Program-made: the position numbers and the translations under genes | The notes under the pieces: model-generated | What the model saw: only the letters and a program-made list of their open reading frames with translations | Told to the model about the DNA's origin: nothing | Databases searched by the model: none | NCBI RefSeq assembly: GCF_030730205.1 | Contig: NZ_JANQVQ010000245.1 | Location: 1-36,104, forward strand | Reading direction: 5' to 3' | Origin: Paraglaciecola sp. | GTDB lineage: Bacteria > Pseudomonadota > Gammaproteobacteria > Enterobacterales > Alteromonadaceae | DNA: 36,104 nt | Shown here: positions 16,397 through 26,669 of the stretch, one piece after another | Layout of the letters: each line of letters opens with the position of its first letter | How positions within the stretch are numbered: position 1 is the first letter of the stretch

Positions 16397-19174
16397 ATGG
16401 AAAAAACGTACAGCCCACAAAATATTGAACAGCAATGTTATCAACAGTGGGAAAACCGCGGTTACTTTAAAGCGTCTGGTCAAGGCGAGCCCTATTGTAT
16501 TTTATTACCGCCGCCAAACGTCACTGGTAGTTTGCATATGGGTCATGGTTTTCAACAAACCATTATGGATGCCCTAACCCGCTATCACCGTATGAAAGGC
16601 GATAATACTTTGTGGCAATGTGGTACTGACCACGCCGGTATTGCGACCCAAATGGTGGTAGAACGCCAACTCAATGCACAAAATTTGACGCGCCATGACT
16701 TAGGCCGTGAAGCTTTTGTTGAAAAAATCTGGCAATGGAAAGCGGAGTCAGGCGGTAATATCACTCAACAAATGCGTCGTTTAGGCACCTCTCCTGACTG
16801 GGAGCGTGAAGCTTTCACTATGGATGACGATTTGTCAGAAGCCGTAAACGAAGTGTTTGTGCGTTTATACCAAGAAGGGCTGATTTACCGTGGAAAACGC
16901 TTAGTAAACTGGGACCCAGTCTTACACACTGCGGTATCTGATCTTGAAGTATTAAGTGAAGAAGAAGCCGGTTTTATGTGGCACATGCGTTATCCTTTGG
17001 CTGACGGCTCTGGCGAATTAGTGGTGGCCACCACTCGACCAGAAACCATGTTAGGCGATACCGCCGTAGCCGTTCACCCTGAAGATCCGCGCTATCAAGC
17101 GTATATTGGTAAACAAATTAAATTGCCTATCACTGGCCGTCTTATCCCTATTATTGCTGACGATTATGTTGAACAAGATTTTGGTACCGGCTGTGTAAAA
17201 ATCACCCCTGCCCATGACTTTAACGACTATGAAATGGGTAAGCGTCATCAATTAGAAATGATTAATATTTTGACTGATGATGCCAAAATAAATGACGCCG
17301 CACCTGCTCAATATCAGGGATTAGACCGCTTTGAGGCACGGAAGCAAATCGTCGCTGATTTAACAGAATCGGGCGTTTTGATTAAAATAGAGGATCACAA
17401 ACTTAAAGTCCCCCGTGGTGATCGTTCTGGTGCCGTTATCGAACCCTATTTAACCGACCAGTGGTATGTTGCCGTAGAAGAACTCGCCAAGCCTGCTATT
17501 GAAGCAGTAAAAAGTGGAGAAATTAAATTTGTCCCTGAGAACTGGGACAAAACCTATTACCAATGGATGAACAACATTCAAGATTGGTGTATTTCTCGCC
17601 AGCTTTGGTGGGGGCACCGCATCCCTGCTTGGTATGATGACAGTGGGCAATTTTTTGTCGGTCGAACTGAGGCTGAGGTGCGTGAAAAACACCAGCTAGG
17701 TGCTGAAATTAACTTACGCCAAGATGCTGATGTTTTGGATACGTGGTTTTCATCGGCGCTCTGGCCATTTGCCACCATGGGCTGGCCAAAACAAACGCCA
17801 GAACTCAACACTTTCATACCAAGCGCAGTGCTGGTAACTGGTTTTGACATTATTTTCTTCTGGGTAGCCAGAATGATCATGATGACTAAAAAATTCACTG
17901 GTCAAATCCCCTTTAAAGAGATTTATATCACCGGCCTTATTCGCGATGAAAATGGCGATAAAATGTCAAAATCCAAAGGTAACGTCATTGACCCCATCGA
18001 TTTGATCGACGGTATTAGCATTGAAGAGTTAGTCGCAAAACGCACCTCAGGCATGATGCAGCCAAAATTAGCGGAGAAAATCGCTAAGCGAACTCAAGCT
18101 AGCTATCCTGAAGGTTTTGCCGCTTACGGCACTGACGCCCTACGTTTTACCTTTGCTGCAATGGCCTCCACCAGCCGTGACATCAATTTTGATGTAAAAC
18201 GGGTTGAAGGATACCGTAACTTCTGCAACAAATTATGGAATGCTTCGCGCTTTGTATTGATGAACACCGAAGGGCAAGACACGGGCTTAGCCGGTGGTGA
18301 ACTTGAGCTAAGCGTAGCTGACCGCTGGATACTGGCGCGTTTACAAACCACCTTAAAAGAGTTTGAAACAGCCTTCGCAGAATATCGCTTTGATATCGCC
18401 GCGCAGGTCGTATACGAATTTACCTGGAATCAATTCTGTGATTGGTATTTAGAGCTGACTAAACCCATTCTAAATTCAGAGCAAAGTAGTGACGCACAAA
18501 AACGCGGAACTCGTCACACCTTAGTCAATGTATTAGAAAATATTTTGCGCATACTGCACCCCATCATGCCGTTTATTACGGAAGAAATTTGGCAACGAGT
18601 GGTCCCTCTGTGCCGTGAATTATCCGCTGATGGTTCGCAAAGTATTATGATGCAACGTTTCCCTGCACAAAACGAAAGTTTGATTGATAAACAGGTAATT
18701 GATGACATCGAATGGATGAAGAGTTTTGTTCTTGGTATTCGTAATATCCGGGGCGAAATGGATATTCCACCCAGCAAACCTCTTGCAGTATTGTTGCGTA
18801 ACGCCAGCGCTAAAGATTGGCAACGCTTGCAGAATACTCGCGCGTTTTTAGGTACCATTGCCCGATTAGAAAGCATTAATTTGTTAGAAGCGGATGAAGA
18901 AGCACCAGCCAGTGCAACGGCCTTAGTGGGCGAAATGGAAATTTTAATCCCAATGGCAGGTCTTATTGATAAAAATGCCGAACTTGCCCGTATTGCCAAA
19001 GCGCTTGAAAAAGTGCAAAAAGACTTTGACCGAACTCAAGGTAAATTGGCTAATGAAAAATTTGTGAGTAACGCACCGGCCGAAGTAATTGAAAAAGAGC
19101 AAGCTAAACTGGCTGACTTTTCAATGCAAATTGCCAAGCTAAAGGAACAAAAACTGACCATTGAAGCCTTATAA
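16397..19174 (+). CDS. valS: valyl-tRNA synthetase
   Basis: This is a 925-residue class Ia synthetase. The ATP-binding HMGH is at 47-50 after PPPNVTGSL, and KMSKS is at 522-526. Between them lies the CP1 editing domain, which contains [17 protein letters not shown] and hydrolyses threonyl-tRNAVal. An anticodon-binding helical domain follows, with a C-terminal coiled coil over about the last 65 residues, as in bacterial ValRS. It charges tRNAVal with valine in the cytoplasm. All key motifs are intact and length is normal. Confidence 0.98.
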   Translation: MEKTYSPQNIEQQCYQQWENRGYFKASGQGEPYCILLPPPNVTGSLHMGHGFQQTIMDALTRYHRMKGDNTLWQCGTDHAGIATQMVVERQLNAQNLTRHDLGREAFVEKIWQWKAESGGNITQQMRRLGTSPDWEREAFTMDDDLSEAVNEVFVRLYQEGLIYRGKRLVNWDPVLHTAVSDLEVLSEEEAGFMWHMRYPLADGSGELVVATTRPETMLGDTAVAVHPEDPRYQAYIGKQIKLPITGRLIPIIADDYVEQDFGTGCVKITPAHDFNDYEMGKRHQLEMINILTDDAKINDAAPAQYQGLDRFEARKQIVADLTESGVLIKIEDHKLKVPRGDRSGAVIEPYLTDQWYVAVEELAKPAIEAVKSGEIKFVPENWDKTYYQWMNNIQDWCISRQLWWGHRIPAWYDDSGQFFVGRTEAEVREKHQLGAEINLRQDADVLDTWFSSALWPFATMGWPKQTPELNTFIPSAVLVTGFDIIFFWVARMIMMTKKFTGQIPFKEIYITGLIRDENGDKMSKSKGNVIDPIDLIDGISIEELVAKRTSGMMQPKLAEKIAKRTQASYPEGFAAYGTDALRFTFAAMASTSRDINFDVKRVEGYRNFCNKLWNASRFVLMNTEGQDTGLAGGELELSVADRWILARLQTTLKEFETAFAEYRFDIAAQVVYEFTWNQFCDWYLELTKPILNSEQSSDAQKRGTRHTLVNVLENILRILHPIMPFITEEIWQRVVPLCRELSADGSQSIMMQRFPAQNESLIDKQVIDDIEWMKSFVLGIRNIRGEMDIPPSKPLAVLLRNASAKDWQRLQNTRAFLGTIARLESINLLEADEEAPASATALVGEMEILIPMAGLIDKNAELARIAKALEKVQKDFDRTQGKLANEKFVSNAPAEVIEKEQAKLADFSMQIAKLKEQKLTIEAL

Positions 19175-19201
19175 TTTTAGGTAGCTTGGCCTTACGTAAT
19201 A

Positions 19202-19237
19202 CCTGCATCATCACAAGGTGGTGCAGGCTCATTTTTT
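19202..19237 (+). terminator. terminator after valS
   Basis: CCTGCATCATC (19202-19212) pairs with GGTGGTGCAGG (19217-19227) through 11 pairs including two G-U, with a 4-nt loop. TTTTTT follows at 19232-19237. It closes the pepA-holC-valS transcript. Confidence 0.85.
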
Positions 19238-19270
19238 CAGTAGTGACGGTTCTATTCAAGTTGGTTAAGA

Positions 19271-20770
19271 ATGTTTATTAAATATCGCGTTTTGTTGACT
19301 GTTTTATTAGCCCTTATGACTAATTTGGCGCTTGGCGAACCAACACGAGAAAATAAACTATCTTTGGTATTTGCTGCCAATATGCCAGAGATAACCAAAA
19401 GTAAGAAATTGGGCTATGCAAAACTCGCCAGTTTATTGGAGCAAAGTCGTCAAGAAGACGAATTCACTATTTTTATTTTTGGTGGTGGAAGCTTAGGGCC
19501 GAGCCCATTATCAAGCTTAGACCGCGGCTCTCATATCATCGACATCCTCAATACCCTAGAGCCCGATTTAATGACTATCGATAAACGCGAGTTTAGTTAT
19601 TTTGAAGACGAACTCACATTGCGCTCTTATGAAGCAGCCTTTCCTTTTGTTAGTACAAATCTGTATGACCCGCTAAATAAAGGAAATTTAGAGGGTATTA
19701 ATACCAATCTATTAATTAATAAAGGCGGCTTGCACATTGGTATTATCTCTATTTTAGACGAAGAGGTGGTAACAGAATATTTGTTACAACGAGCCAATAT
19801 AGAAGAGCCTAGAGAAGTCATTAATCAACAAATAAAGCAATTGCAGCGCAAAGGTGCTGACATCATCGTAATGATTTACTCTAAGCACAAAGACTATTAC
19901 CAGCCGCTAATAGAATCGAATAAAATCGCCTTTGCTTTGCGCCTCGCCTCCACTAGCGATATTGCGACTCCTCAAGAAAACATGCTTCGTACATTTACTG
20001 TGACAGACAAAGATCCGGTAATACGTTTGAATATATCTTGGCAGGCAGATTCTCCTCATAAAGTCAGCGTAGAAGAAAGTAAAGTCGATTTTGATTCTTT
20101 GATTGCTCACCGAACAACTTCATTGCTAATAGACGAATACAACATGCGTCTAAATCGATTGTTAAATCAATCCATAGGACGCACTAGCACCACATTTAAC
20201 ACTCAACGCCAATTAGTTAGAACCCAAGAAGTCGCGTTTGGCAACTTTATTGCGGATGCCCTGAAAGAAGCAACCAAGGCCGATATTGCCCTAGTCAATG
20301 GTGGCATTATTAGGGGCGACAAAGCCTACCAAGCTCAAAGCGTGATCACTCGTGGTGATATTGCTAGAGAATTGCCCTTCAGAAGCCATATCGCCACCGC
20401 AACTATCACGGGGCAGCAATTATTGTTGGCCTTAGAAAACGGGCTGAGCGAAGTAGAATCAGCCAAAGGCCGCTTTCCTCAGGTGGCAGGAATGAAATTC
20501 CGTTATTCAATGAAACATCCCGCTGGTTCGCGAATCCAGGATATCAGCATTAATGATCAGCCCTTGCAGCCAACTAAACAGTACAAGTTAGCGACATCAG
20601 ATTACCTATTAAAAGGCGGAGACGGTTACACCACATTATTGATGACTCAAGATAAAAGCGTTACAACCTTAGATACCCCCTTACTTTCTGATGTGGTGAT
20701 ACGAGCCATACAAAGCCAGCAAGTCATATCACCCAAAATTGAAGAACGAATAGTGAGATTAGACGAATGA
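19271..20770 (+). CDS. UshA/5'-nucleotidase-family periplasmic protein with a degenerate metallophosphatase domain
   Basis: This 499-residue protein has a signal peptide (about 1-22, ending ALG). The C-terminal 5'-nucleotidase domain (about 300-480) is well kept: GNFIADAL (324-331), LVNGGIIRGD (341-350), ELPF and GGDGY (449-453). The N-terminal metallophosphoesterase domain keeps the fold pattern but not its ligands. TNDxHG is replaced by FAANMP (34-39), the GD motif by GGGSLG (71-76), GNHE by DKRE (104-107) and GGHSH by LASTS (225-229). Catalysis by the usual two-metal mechanism is therefore unlikely, while a nucleotide-type ligand could still bind. It overlaps the next gene, a diguanylate cyclase, by 4 nt (ATGA). 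I infer a sensory binding-protein role. Confidence 0.8.
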   Translation: MFIKYRVLLTVLLALMTNLALGEPTRENKLSLVFAANMPEITKSKKLGYAKLASLLEQSRQEDEFTIFIFGGGSLGPSPLSSLDRGSHIIDILNTLEPDLMTIDKREFSYFEDELTLRSYEAAFPFVSTNLYDPLNKGNLEGINTNLLINKGGLHIGIISILDEEVVTEYLLQRANIEEPREVINQQIKQLQRKGADIIVMIYSKHKDYYQPLIESNKIAFALRLASTSDIATPQENMLRTFTVTDKDPVIRLNISWQADSPHKVSVEESKVDFDSLIAHRTTSLLIDEYNMRLNRLLNQSIGRTSTTFNTQRQLVRTQEVAFGNFIADALKEATKADIALVNGGIIRGDKAYQAQSVITRGDIARELPFRSHIATATITGQQLLLALENGLSEVESAKGRFPQVAGMKFRYSMKHPAGSRIQDISINDQPLQPTKQYKLATSDYLLKGGDGYTTLLMTQDKSVTTLDTPLLSDVVIRAIQSQQVISPKIEERIVRLDE

Positions 20771-22425
20771 TCTCAGCCATAGACAAATCGAGGAAACATA
20801 GAATATCTCTCAATCGAATTTTTAGTATTACTTCGGGTGGGATGTTACTGCTGTTTCTTATTCTTACGTGGTTAATCTATTCCAGTTTGATGGGTTTCAA
20901 AACCTTGTTAGACGATATCGCAGACGAGTCACTGCCTAACATTGTTTTTTCCAGCAAATTATACGGTGAATCTTCACGCTTATTAGAAGCAACACAACAG
21001 CTATCAAAATCAAATTCAGACGCCAGTAAGCGCTTAGCCGAAGAAAAAGTCGAGCAATATTTAGCTCAGTTAAAACGCATTTCTGAACAATATTTTAAAA
21101 ATGAATTTTTAGACGTCCAGCTCAATATTATCAGTTTGGAAATCGCTGAATTTACCGCTCTAATTAAAAAAAACTTACTGATAAATCAGCAAATAAGTGA
21201 AAAAGAAAAAGCCATTTATCGGCTATTTACTCTTTCTTTGGCCTTTGAATCTAACGTAAATGACTTTGGCCAAACCAAAGAAAATTCGTTTTGGGCAATG
21301 CAATTATCTAAGACCATTGTTAATGTCAGCCGTAGTATCAATATGAATCGACTGCAGGAAGTAAGAGACCTTTTTAGACAATTCAATACTGATCTTGAGC
21401 TCTTACGCCAATATGCTCAGCAAGAGACTAACAGTAGTCAAAAACTTAAGTTAACCAATAACTTAGCTCAACTTATTGTGCAAGAAGAAGGTCTGCTTCC
21501 TTTAAAAATATTGCAGCTACGCACTGCGGGAAGAGCGATTGGGCGCGAGAATTTTGTTCACAATTTAATTCAAGATTTTGGCCGATTGCTCGAGTATTCA
21601 GCTAAAGAGACAGAAGAAAAAATTACTAAAAAAATGGCGGCGACAATAAACAAAGCCGAAAGTGAAACCTCGATTATTGGCGTTGCCTTAATTGTTGGAG
21701 TTATATTTTTAATTGTTCTGATCATCTTTATACAAAAAAATATCATGGCGCGTTTAGATATGCTCAACACCATGGTGAAAGGCAAGATAAAGGGTCAAGT
21801 CATGTCTGCGAACTTAAAAGGCAATGACGAAATTACAGATATCGCTAATAGTTTTGTGCTGTTTAGCGAAACCATAGAACAGCAAAACGTTAAATTAGAG
21901 CAAATGTCGCTATCAGATGGTTTAACCAATATCGCCAATCGCCGTGCATTAGATATCAGGCTGTTACACGACATTGAGTTATCTATACGTAAAAAATCTT
22001 ACGTAGCAGTCCTCTTAATGGATGTAGACTTTTTCAAACTGTATAACGACAACTACGGGCATGCGGCGGGTGATGAATGTTTAAAAGTAATTGCTCATAC
22101 CATTAAGCATGCCTTAAAACGTAACTCAGATTTTATTGCCCGTTATGGTGGTGAAGAGTTTGTTTGTGTATTGCCTGACACTGACTTACAAGGAGCGGAA
22201 GACATTGCTCAGCAAATATTGCAAAGCGTTCGCGATAGTAAGGTGCAGCATAAGATGAGTGCCATTAGCGATGTTGTGACCTTAAGTATAGGCATTGCCG
22301 TTTCAGGCCCAGATAAGGTACTAATGCCAGAACAGTTGTTAAATCAATCAGACAAAGCGCTTTATCTGGCGAAGAGTAAGGGGCGAAACCAATATTGCAC
22401 CTACTCGGCTTTAGACAATAACTAA
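20767..22425 (+). CDS. membrane diguanylate cyclase with periplasmic helical sensor
   Basis: The protein has 552 residues. Transmembrane segments at about 25-43 and 303-322 enclose a 260-residue periplasmic, mostly helical domain of the four-helix sensor kind. A short linker resembling HAMP follows. The GGDEF domain (about 380-548) has LMDVDFFKLYND for metal and GTP binding, the active-site RYGGEEF with GGEEF at 461-465, and an I-site RNSD at 452-455, five residues before it. It should make c-di-GMP and be product-inhibited. Its start codon overlaps the stop of the UshA-like gene, so the two products are probably made together and may interact in the periplasm. A bidirectional terminator follows. 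Confidence 0.92.
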   Translation: MISAIDKSRKHRISLNRIFSITSGGMLLLFLILTWLIYSSLMGFKTLLDDIADESLPNIVFSSKLYGESSRLLEATQQLSKSNSDASKRLAEEKVEQYLAQLKRISEQYFKNEFLDVQLNIISLEIAEFTALIKKNLLINQQISEKEKAIYRLFTLSLAFESNVNDFGQTKENSFWAMQLSKTIVNVSRSINMNRLQEVRDLFRQFNTDLELLRQYAQQETNSSQKLKLTNNLAQLIVQEEGLLPLKILQLRTAGRAIGRENFVHNLIQDFGRLLEYSAKETEEKITKKMAATINKAESETSIIGVALIVGVIFLIVLIIFIQKNIMARLDMLNTMVKGKIKGQVMSANLKGNDEITDIANSFVLFSETIEQQNVKLEQMSLSDGLTNIANRRALDIRLLHDIELSIRKKSYVAVLLMDVDFFKLYNDNYGHAAGDECLKVIAHTIKHALKRNSDFIARYGGEEFVCVLPDTDLQGAEDIAQQILQSVRDSKVQHKMSAISDVVTLSIGIAVSGPDKVLMPEQLLNQSDKALYLAKSKGRNQYCTYSALDNN

Positions 22426-22455
22426 GATTAATTCGTCTCAGTCACTGAGCCAATA

Positions 22456-22479
22456 AAAAAGCTGCCTAAGCAGCTTTTT
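22456..22479. terminator. bidirectional terminator between convergent genes
   Basis: AAAAAGCTGC and GCAGCTTTTT pair perfectly around a CTAA loop. The A-run and T-run make it work on both strands, for the cyclase gene from the left and the DUF3016 gene from the right. Confidence 0.9.
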
Positions 22480-22496
22480 ACAATTATGTAGTTGAC

Positions 22497-23021
22497 TCAG
22501 TTCTTAACCACCAAGGCCGGAAATTCAGCGTCAAACCAGCTTTTCAACATGTTTTTTTCATACCGTAAATTTTCGGAATCAAAAAAACGATTTGCTCTGT
22601 CCATAAACGCCATATCTTTTAGATCAACCTCTGCTTGTTGCACAATTTCACCCGCCTTATTTGTAAGCGTATAAGAAAAGCTCATTCGAGGTATGTCGAT
22701 GTTTTTTACGACTCTTACATCGTTCGTGCTGTGCCCAAGACCAACAAAAGAGGCTGGCCAAACCTGACCTGCTAAATCCAGATTCGTCACATTGAGCGTG
22801 AGTTTTTGCCCTTGAGGTAACTGCTCTGCCAATTTAACAATATAGTCTTGTAGCTCGGCAAATGTGTGCTCCCGAAAGCGTTTTCGTGATTCGCCCGTAG
22901 GCCTAACGTCACGATAACTTTCTGGGTTTTGCCAATTTACTTCTACCTCAGCCTGGCTAAAACTTGGGACTGAAATTAACGCCAAAGAACTTGCCACTAA
23001 AGGTACAATTAACTTTTTCAT
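22497..23021 (-). CDS. DUF3016 exported protein
   Basis: This 174-residue protein has a signal peptide (about 1-24, ending SQA). VNWQNPESYRDVRPTGESR and NVTNLDLAGQVWPAS are strongly typical of DUF3016 proteins, which are common in Alteromonadales and Shewanella. No function is known for the family. A predicted periplasmic location is all that can be said. It is separated from the lipoprotein gene upstream by 113 nt, so it may have its own promoter there. Confidence 0.85.
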   Translation of the reverse strand: MKKLIVPLVASSLALISVPSFSQAEVEVNWQNPESYRDVRPTGESRKRFREHTFAELQDYIVKLAEQLPQGQKLTLNVTNLDLAGQVWPASFVGLGHSTNDVRVVKNIDIPRMSFSYTLTNKAGEIVQQAEVDLKDMAFMDRANRFFDSENLRYEKNMLKSWFDAEFPALVVKN

Positions 23022-23134
23022 TTATCTCTCCTCGCTCTTGTTTAATAGAGTCGAGTGTAAACTCAACGCTATGAACTTAAACTGAATCGCGTTTAATAGC
23101 TAGGCACTTAGACTATGCGAGTTCAGACTGGTAT

Positions 23135-24502
23135 CTAATTTAACACCTGTATTTTGAACCCCGTCGCTGAGTTAGGTTCACTTTCAAAGGTCATAATAGT
23201 ATTTTTGCCTTGCATGAATTCTACTCCTTCAATACGATCAAGTAACAATTTATTATTATCAAGCTCGGCCAAAACAACAATTTGATAGTTATCTTGCGGT
23301 AAAGTAATGGCCTTATTTTTTGCAAGGTTTAATCCAGAAACATGGTATCTAGCGGTTTCTAAGGTCTCATCCGAACGAACAAAAAATACATTGATAAACG
23401 GATAATCAGTGACCAAATTTACCACCTGAATATTGAAGTCATGCACCTGTGGCAGTTTACTTTCGTCAAATGTTAATACGTTTAACTGACTTTCTTGGTT
23501 TCGATAAAGCACGATTGCTTTGCTATCTCCCTGATTTAAGGTGAGCAAGCGATTGTTAAACACTAAAGCGGTTTCACTCTCTACCTGCGCAGATAAACGA
23601 TAGTCTCCGAAATTTACTGCTGAATAGGCGCTTAACGTATGAGCGTTAACTGTAGCGGCACTCGTATTGCCTGAAATGCCTTCTAAGCTCACTTGTGCTG
23701 TTAGGCCCTCAGCCAAACTGTTGTAAATTCGGTATTGAGCGGTTTCATTCAAATCAGGATAGGTGCTAACCGTGCTGGCATTCGCAATAACATCTAACTC
23801 GATATGGCCACTGTTTGCACCTGCAGTTTCGCGTAGTATCAACAGGTATTCAGTAGAAAAAGTAAAATTGATATTGGCACTTTGGAACACTGGCTCACTT
23901 TGCCCGGGTAAGGTTAAAAACACCACATACTCACCAAGGGTAAAATCCACATTCGCCCCATCCCAATGCACAACCTCACTAAACTCATTATTTGTCAGCT
24001 GACTCAGCTTGTGGGCATCAGCAAAGCTGCCACCCGCATTAGCCATATATAAGTCGTACTCTTGGTTTGAGTTTGTAACAGATAAACCAAACAATCGCAG
24101 GTGCGCGTTTAATTCTTCTCGGGCAAACTGATATAAAGTTAACTCGGTAGCACTGGCGTTTTCGCTCATGACAAGCACATTTTTTTCACCTGCTTTGAGA
24201 GTCACTTGTATTTCATCAATTAACACCTCTTTACCGTCTGTATCCAGTCGATATAAGGCCAGTGAATAATCACCACGTTCAAGGGTAAGTAAGCTTGTTA
24301 CATCACCATAGGAAGCGGAGCCCAATGTTTTGCCATCTACTATTTTCATGTAGGTTAGGGCGCTGCTTGATGCGCCATTATAAAATTGCAGGTAGGCATC
24401 TGGGTAGGTGGGATCACTGTCCTTATTGTCTGAGCCACCGCAGGCGCTAACTAAAAGTGTCAATAGCATCAATAAATAGTGCACTACATATTTGTTTTTC
24501 AT
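23135..24502 (-). CDS. lipoprotein with four DUF4397-like repeats
   Basis: This 455-residue protein has a lipobox LVSAC, with Cys21 as the lipidation site, followed by a GGSDNKDSD linker. The rest divides into four units at about 37-128, 133-239, 256-344 and 356-454. Each opens with a strand (YLQFYN, LRLFGL, YRIYNS, IQVVNL), has a mid-unit G[DE]Y or DNY turn, and most close with a GE/GD/GK turn followed by a hydrophobic strand. This fits the DUF4397 beta-sandwich seen in surface lipoproteins, though repeats two to four are diverged. GSDN after Cys, rather than Asp at +2, favours the outer membrane. Function is unknown, and no partner gene is obvious. Confidence 0.7.
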   Translation of the reverse strand: MKNKYVVHYLLMLLTLLVSACGGSDNKDSDPTYPDAYLQFYNGASSSALTYMKIVDGKTLGSASYGDVTSLLTLERGDYSLALYRLDTDGKEVLIDEIQVTLKAGEKNVLVMSENASATELTLYQFAREELNAHLRLFGLSVTNSNQEYDLYMANAGGSFADAHKLSQLTNNEFSEVVHWDGANVDFTLGEYVVFLTLPGQSEPVFQSANINFTFSTEYLLILRETAGANSGHIELDVIANASTVSTYPDLNETAQYRIYNSLAEGLTAQVSLEGISGNTSAATVNAHTLSAYSAVNFGDYRLSAQVESETALVFNNRLLTLNQGDSKAIVLYRNQESQLNVLTFDESKLPQVHDFNIQVVNLVTDYPFINVFFVRSDETLETARYHVSGLNLAKNKAITLPQDNYQIVVLAELDNNKLLLDRIEGVEFMQGKNTIMTFESEPNSATGFKIQVLN

Positions 24503-24722
24503 ACTTGCTTTGCATTCCCTGATAGTGGATTTTCATGAGTAATTATTTGTGGCATCACAACGTAAAAGTCGTTAAACGTGCAAAAGTGTAGAGAGAACTA
24601 CGTTTAAAAAGCGATTCAAATTGGCATCAATTGTTAATATTTGTAATCAAAGAGTCTGCCTTTTAGATAAATCTGCTAGCATATTGCCTCTTCTAATATT
24701 CAGCTATCACTGCGGATTTAAT

Positions 24723-25580
24723 GTGAGTATTCGTTCTAAAATCGTGTTTATTGTGTTGTTGCTAATAGCGCCTTGGTGCCGTGCAGCTTGCACGCATGAT
24801 GAGCAGTGTGTGTCGCCACAAAGTTGGCAATTTGGTGTAGCGTTAGGTCTCGGTTTTGGTTCTAATCCGCTAAAAGACGGGGATACTATTCCCTTATTTA
24901 TTCTGCCTGATATCGCATGGTATGGAGAAGCCGTTTATTTTGACAATGGTGAATTAGGCTATCAATGGACGGAACATGCTCATTCCGCGTTCGTGACCTT
25001 TTTAGAGGTCGACCAAGAACGCGCTTATTTTAGTTTTTGGCACCCAGTCAACATTCTTAACCCTATTAATAAAAATAGTAATTTGACCGCCCTAGATGGT
25101 GGCTTGAGTACTGGCCCAGAAAAGTTGTCTATCGACCATATAGCAACACGGGATTGGGCTATTTTAGCCGGCACCCGTTGGCATTATTATACTCAAGATG
25201 CACAGTGGCAAATCTCTGTATGGCAAGATGTGACAGGCACCCATAATGGTCAAAAAATGTCAGTGTATTATCAACATAGTTGGAATTGGCAGACACTGCG
25301 ATTGGTGGCTGAGCTTGATGTCGTTTGGAAAAGCAGCAAGCTACTCAATTACTATTATGGAATTCGACCATTGGATAAAGTGGACCCGTTTTTTTATTAT
25401 CAGGCCAAAGGGGGCTGGCAACCCGCGCTGACCTTATCCATACAAAAGCCATTAAATGACAAATGGCTGTGGCTAACTAAGCTAAGTGTGCAAAAACTCA
25501 ATAAAGGCATGACGCAAAGTCCACTTGTAGAAGACTCGTCGATTTATCGTTTTTTTAGTGGTTTTGCTTATCAATTTTAA
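24723..25580 (+). CDS. MipA/OmpV-family outer membrane protein
   Basis: From the GTG at 24723 the protein has 285 residues and a signal peptide ending CRAA. The GTG is preceded by GCGGAT, while the ATG at 24621 would add 34 residues unlike any signal sequence. WQFGVALGLGFGSNPL is the usual first strand of MipA/OmpV proteins. Alternating aromatic strands follow, and the chain ends in FAYQF with the C-terminal Phe of outer-membrane barrels. Members act as porins or as scaffolds for murein enzymes. It is first in a row with DUF3019 and a two-component system, 11 nt before the DUF3019 gene, so it may be their target or sensor. Confidence 0.82.
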   Translation: MSIRSKIVFIVLLLIAPWCRAACTHDEQCVSPQSWQFGVALGLGFGSNPLKDGDTIPLFILPDIAWYGEAVYFDNGELGYQWTEHAHSAFVTFLEVDQERAYFSFWHPVNILNPINKNSNLTALDGGLSTGPEKLSIDHIATRDWAILAGTRWHYYTQDAQWQISVWQDVTGTHNGQKMSVYYQHSWNWQTLRLVAELDVVWKSSKLLNYYYGIRPLDKVDPFFYYQAKGGWQPALTLSIQKPLNDKWLWLTKLSVQKLNKGMTQSPLVEDSSIYRFFSGFAYQF

Positions 25581-25591
25581 CGGAATCTAAC

Positions 25592-25963
25592 TTGAAGCTA
25601 GCTGTGCTGTGTCTGTTTTGTTGTTTACTATGTAGTTACCGAGTCAGCGCCAAGTCGCCTAATTGGCACGTCAAACCAACGACCTGTATCAGTGCCTTGC
25701 CAGAGGTATCTTGTGTGTTTACCTTATTCATTGCACTGGAAAATATGACTGCAGAACAATACTGTTTGAGCCTGGATTCACGCAATTTAGGCTGCTACTC
25801 GATTACTGAATTTCCTCTCGAGCTCACCGTAAAATTAGAGCAAAGTGAGCAACTCACTTTACTTGATACAAAACAAACCACACTGTTGACGACTACCTTG
25901 TTTATTAAGTCTCAACGACAAAAACAACGACGCAGACTTCGCAGTCCTTGGAGTATTTTTTAA
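25592..25963 (+). CDS. DUF3019 exported protein
   Basis: This 123-residue protein has a signal peptide (about 1-20, ending VSA). It continues with WHVKPTTCIS, VSCVFTLFIALENM and EQYCLSL, the pattern of tryptophan and paired cysteines found in DUF3019. Four cysteines remain after cleavage, probably as two disulfides. The C-terminus is basic (RQKQRRRLR). It overlaps the response regulator start in TAATG, so translation is coupled. The family is repeatedly seen beside MipA and RstA-type regulators, which suggests a periplasmic role in the same signalling unit. That role is inferred. Confidence 0.78.
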   Translation: MKLAVLCLFCCLLCSYRVSAKSPNWHVKPTTCISALPEVSCVFTLFIALENMTAEQYCLSLDSRNLGCYSITEFPLELTVKLEQSEQLTLLDTKQTTLLTTTLFIKSQRQKQRRRLRSPWSIF

Positions 25964-26664
25964 TGGCCTATGTATTATTGGTAGAGGATGATCAAAGACT
26001 TAGCGAATTAATTGTGAGTTATTTAAGCCAGCAAGGCTTTGAGGTTAAGCACCTTTCCAACGGCGACACTTTACTCAGCCACGTAAAACAGACAAAACCC
26101 GACATCGTATTATTGGACGTTATGTTACCTGGTGAAAACGGCTTCACTTTGTGTCGGCAAATACGTCCCTTTTATAACGGGCCATTATTATTTATGACCG
26201 CCAAGGGCGATGATTTCGACCAAGTACTGGGGCTTGAAATAGGCGCGGATGATTATATTGTCAAACCTGTTGAACCACGAGTACTCCTGGCAAGGATTAA
26301 TGCCTTGTTGCGCCGAGCTCGGCACCTAAGCTCTCCTTCTTTGCCAGTGCAAAAATTAGTGTTTGGCCAATTGGTTATTGATAAAAATGCTCGCTGCGCC
26401 TTGCTCAAAGGACGCAATGTACAATTGACTAGCCACGAATTTGATATGTTATGGAAACTTGCAGAAAACGCCTCAACGCTTGTCGAACGCAGTGTGTTAT
26501 ATGATGAATTAATTGGTCGAGAATACGACGGTTTAGATCGCTCTGCCGACGTCAGAATTTCACGCCTACGCAAGAAACTAGAAGATAATCCTTTGCACCC
26601 TTACCGTATTAAAACGATTTGGGGCAAAGGCTTCTTTTTTGTCGCTGAAGCCTGGGACGAATAA
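25963..26664 (+). CDS. OmpR-family response regulator (RstA-like)
   Basis: From the ATG at 25963 the protein has 233 residues. The receiver domain has the acidic pocket Asp9/Asp10, phosphoacceptor Asp52 in VLLDVMLPGENG, Thr79 and Lys101 in YIVKPVEPR. The winged-helix DNA-binding domain (about 130-230) shows LTSHEFDMLWKLAENA and RSADVRISRLRKKLE and ends in the typical IKTIWGKGFFFV hairpin. A GGAG lies 9 nt before the ATG; the in-frame TTG at 25948 was rejected. The partner kinase starts 5 nt after it. Confidence 0.92.
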   Translation: MAYVLLVEDDQRLSELIVSYLSQQGFEVKHLSNGDTLLSHVKQTKPDIVLLDVMLPGENGFTLCRQIRPFYNGPLLFMTAKGDDFDQVLGLEIGADDYIVKPVEPRVLLARINALLRRARHLSSPSLPVQKLVFGQLVIDKNARCALLKGRNVQLTSHEFDMLWKLAENASTLVERSVLYDELIGREYDGLDRSADVRISRLRKKLEDNPLHPYRIKTIWGKGFFFVAEAWDE

Positions 26665-26669
26665 CATAA

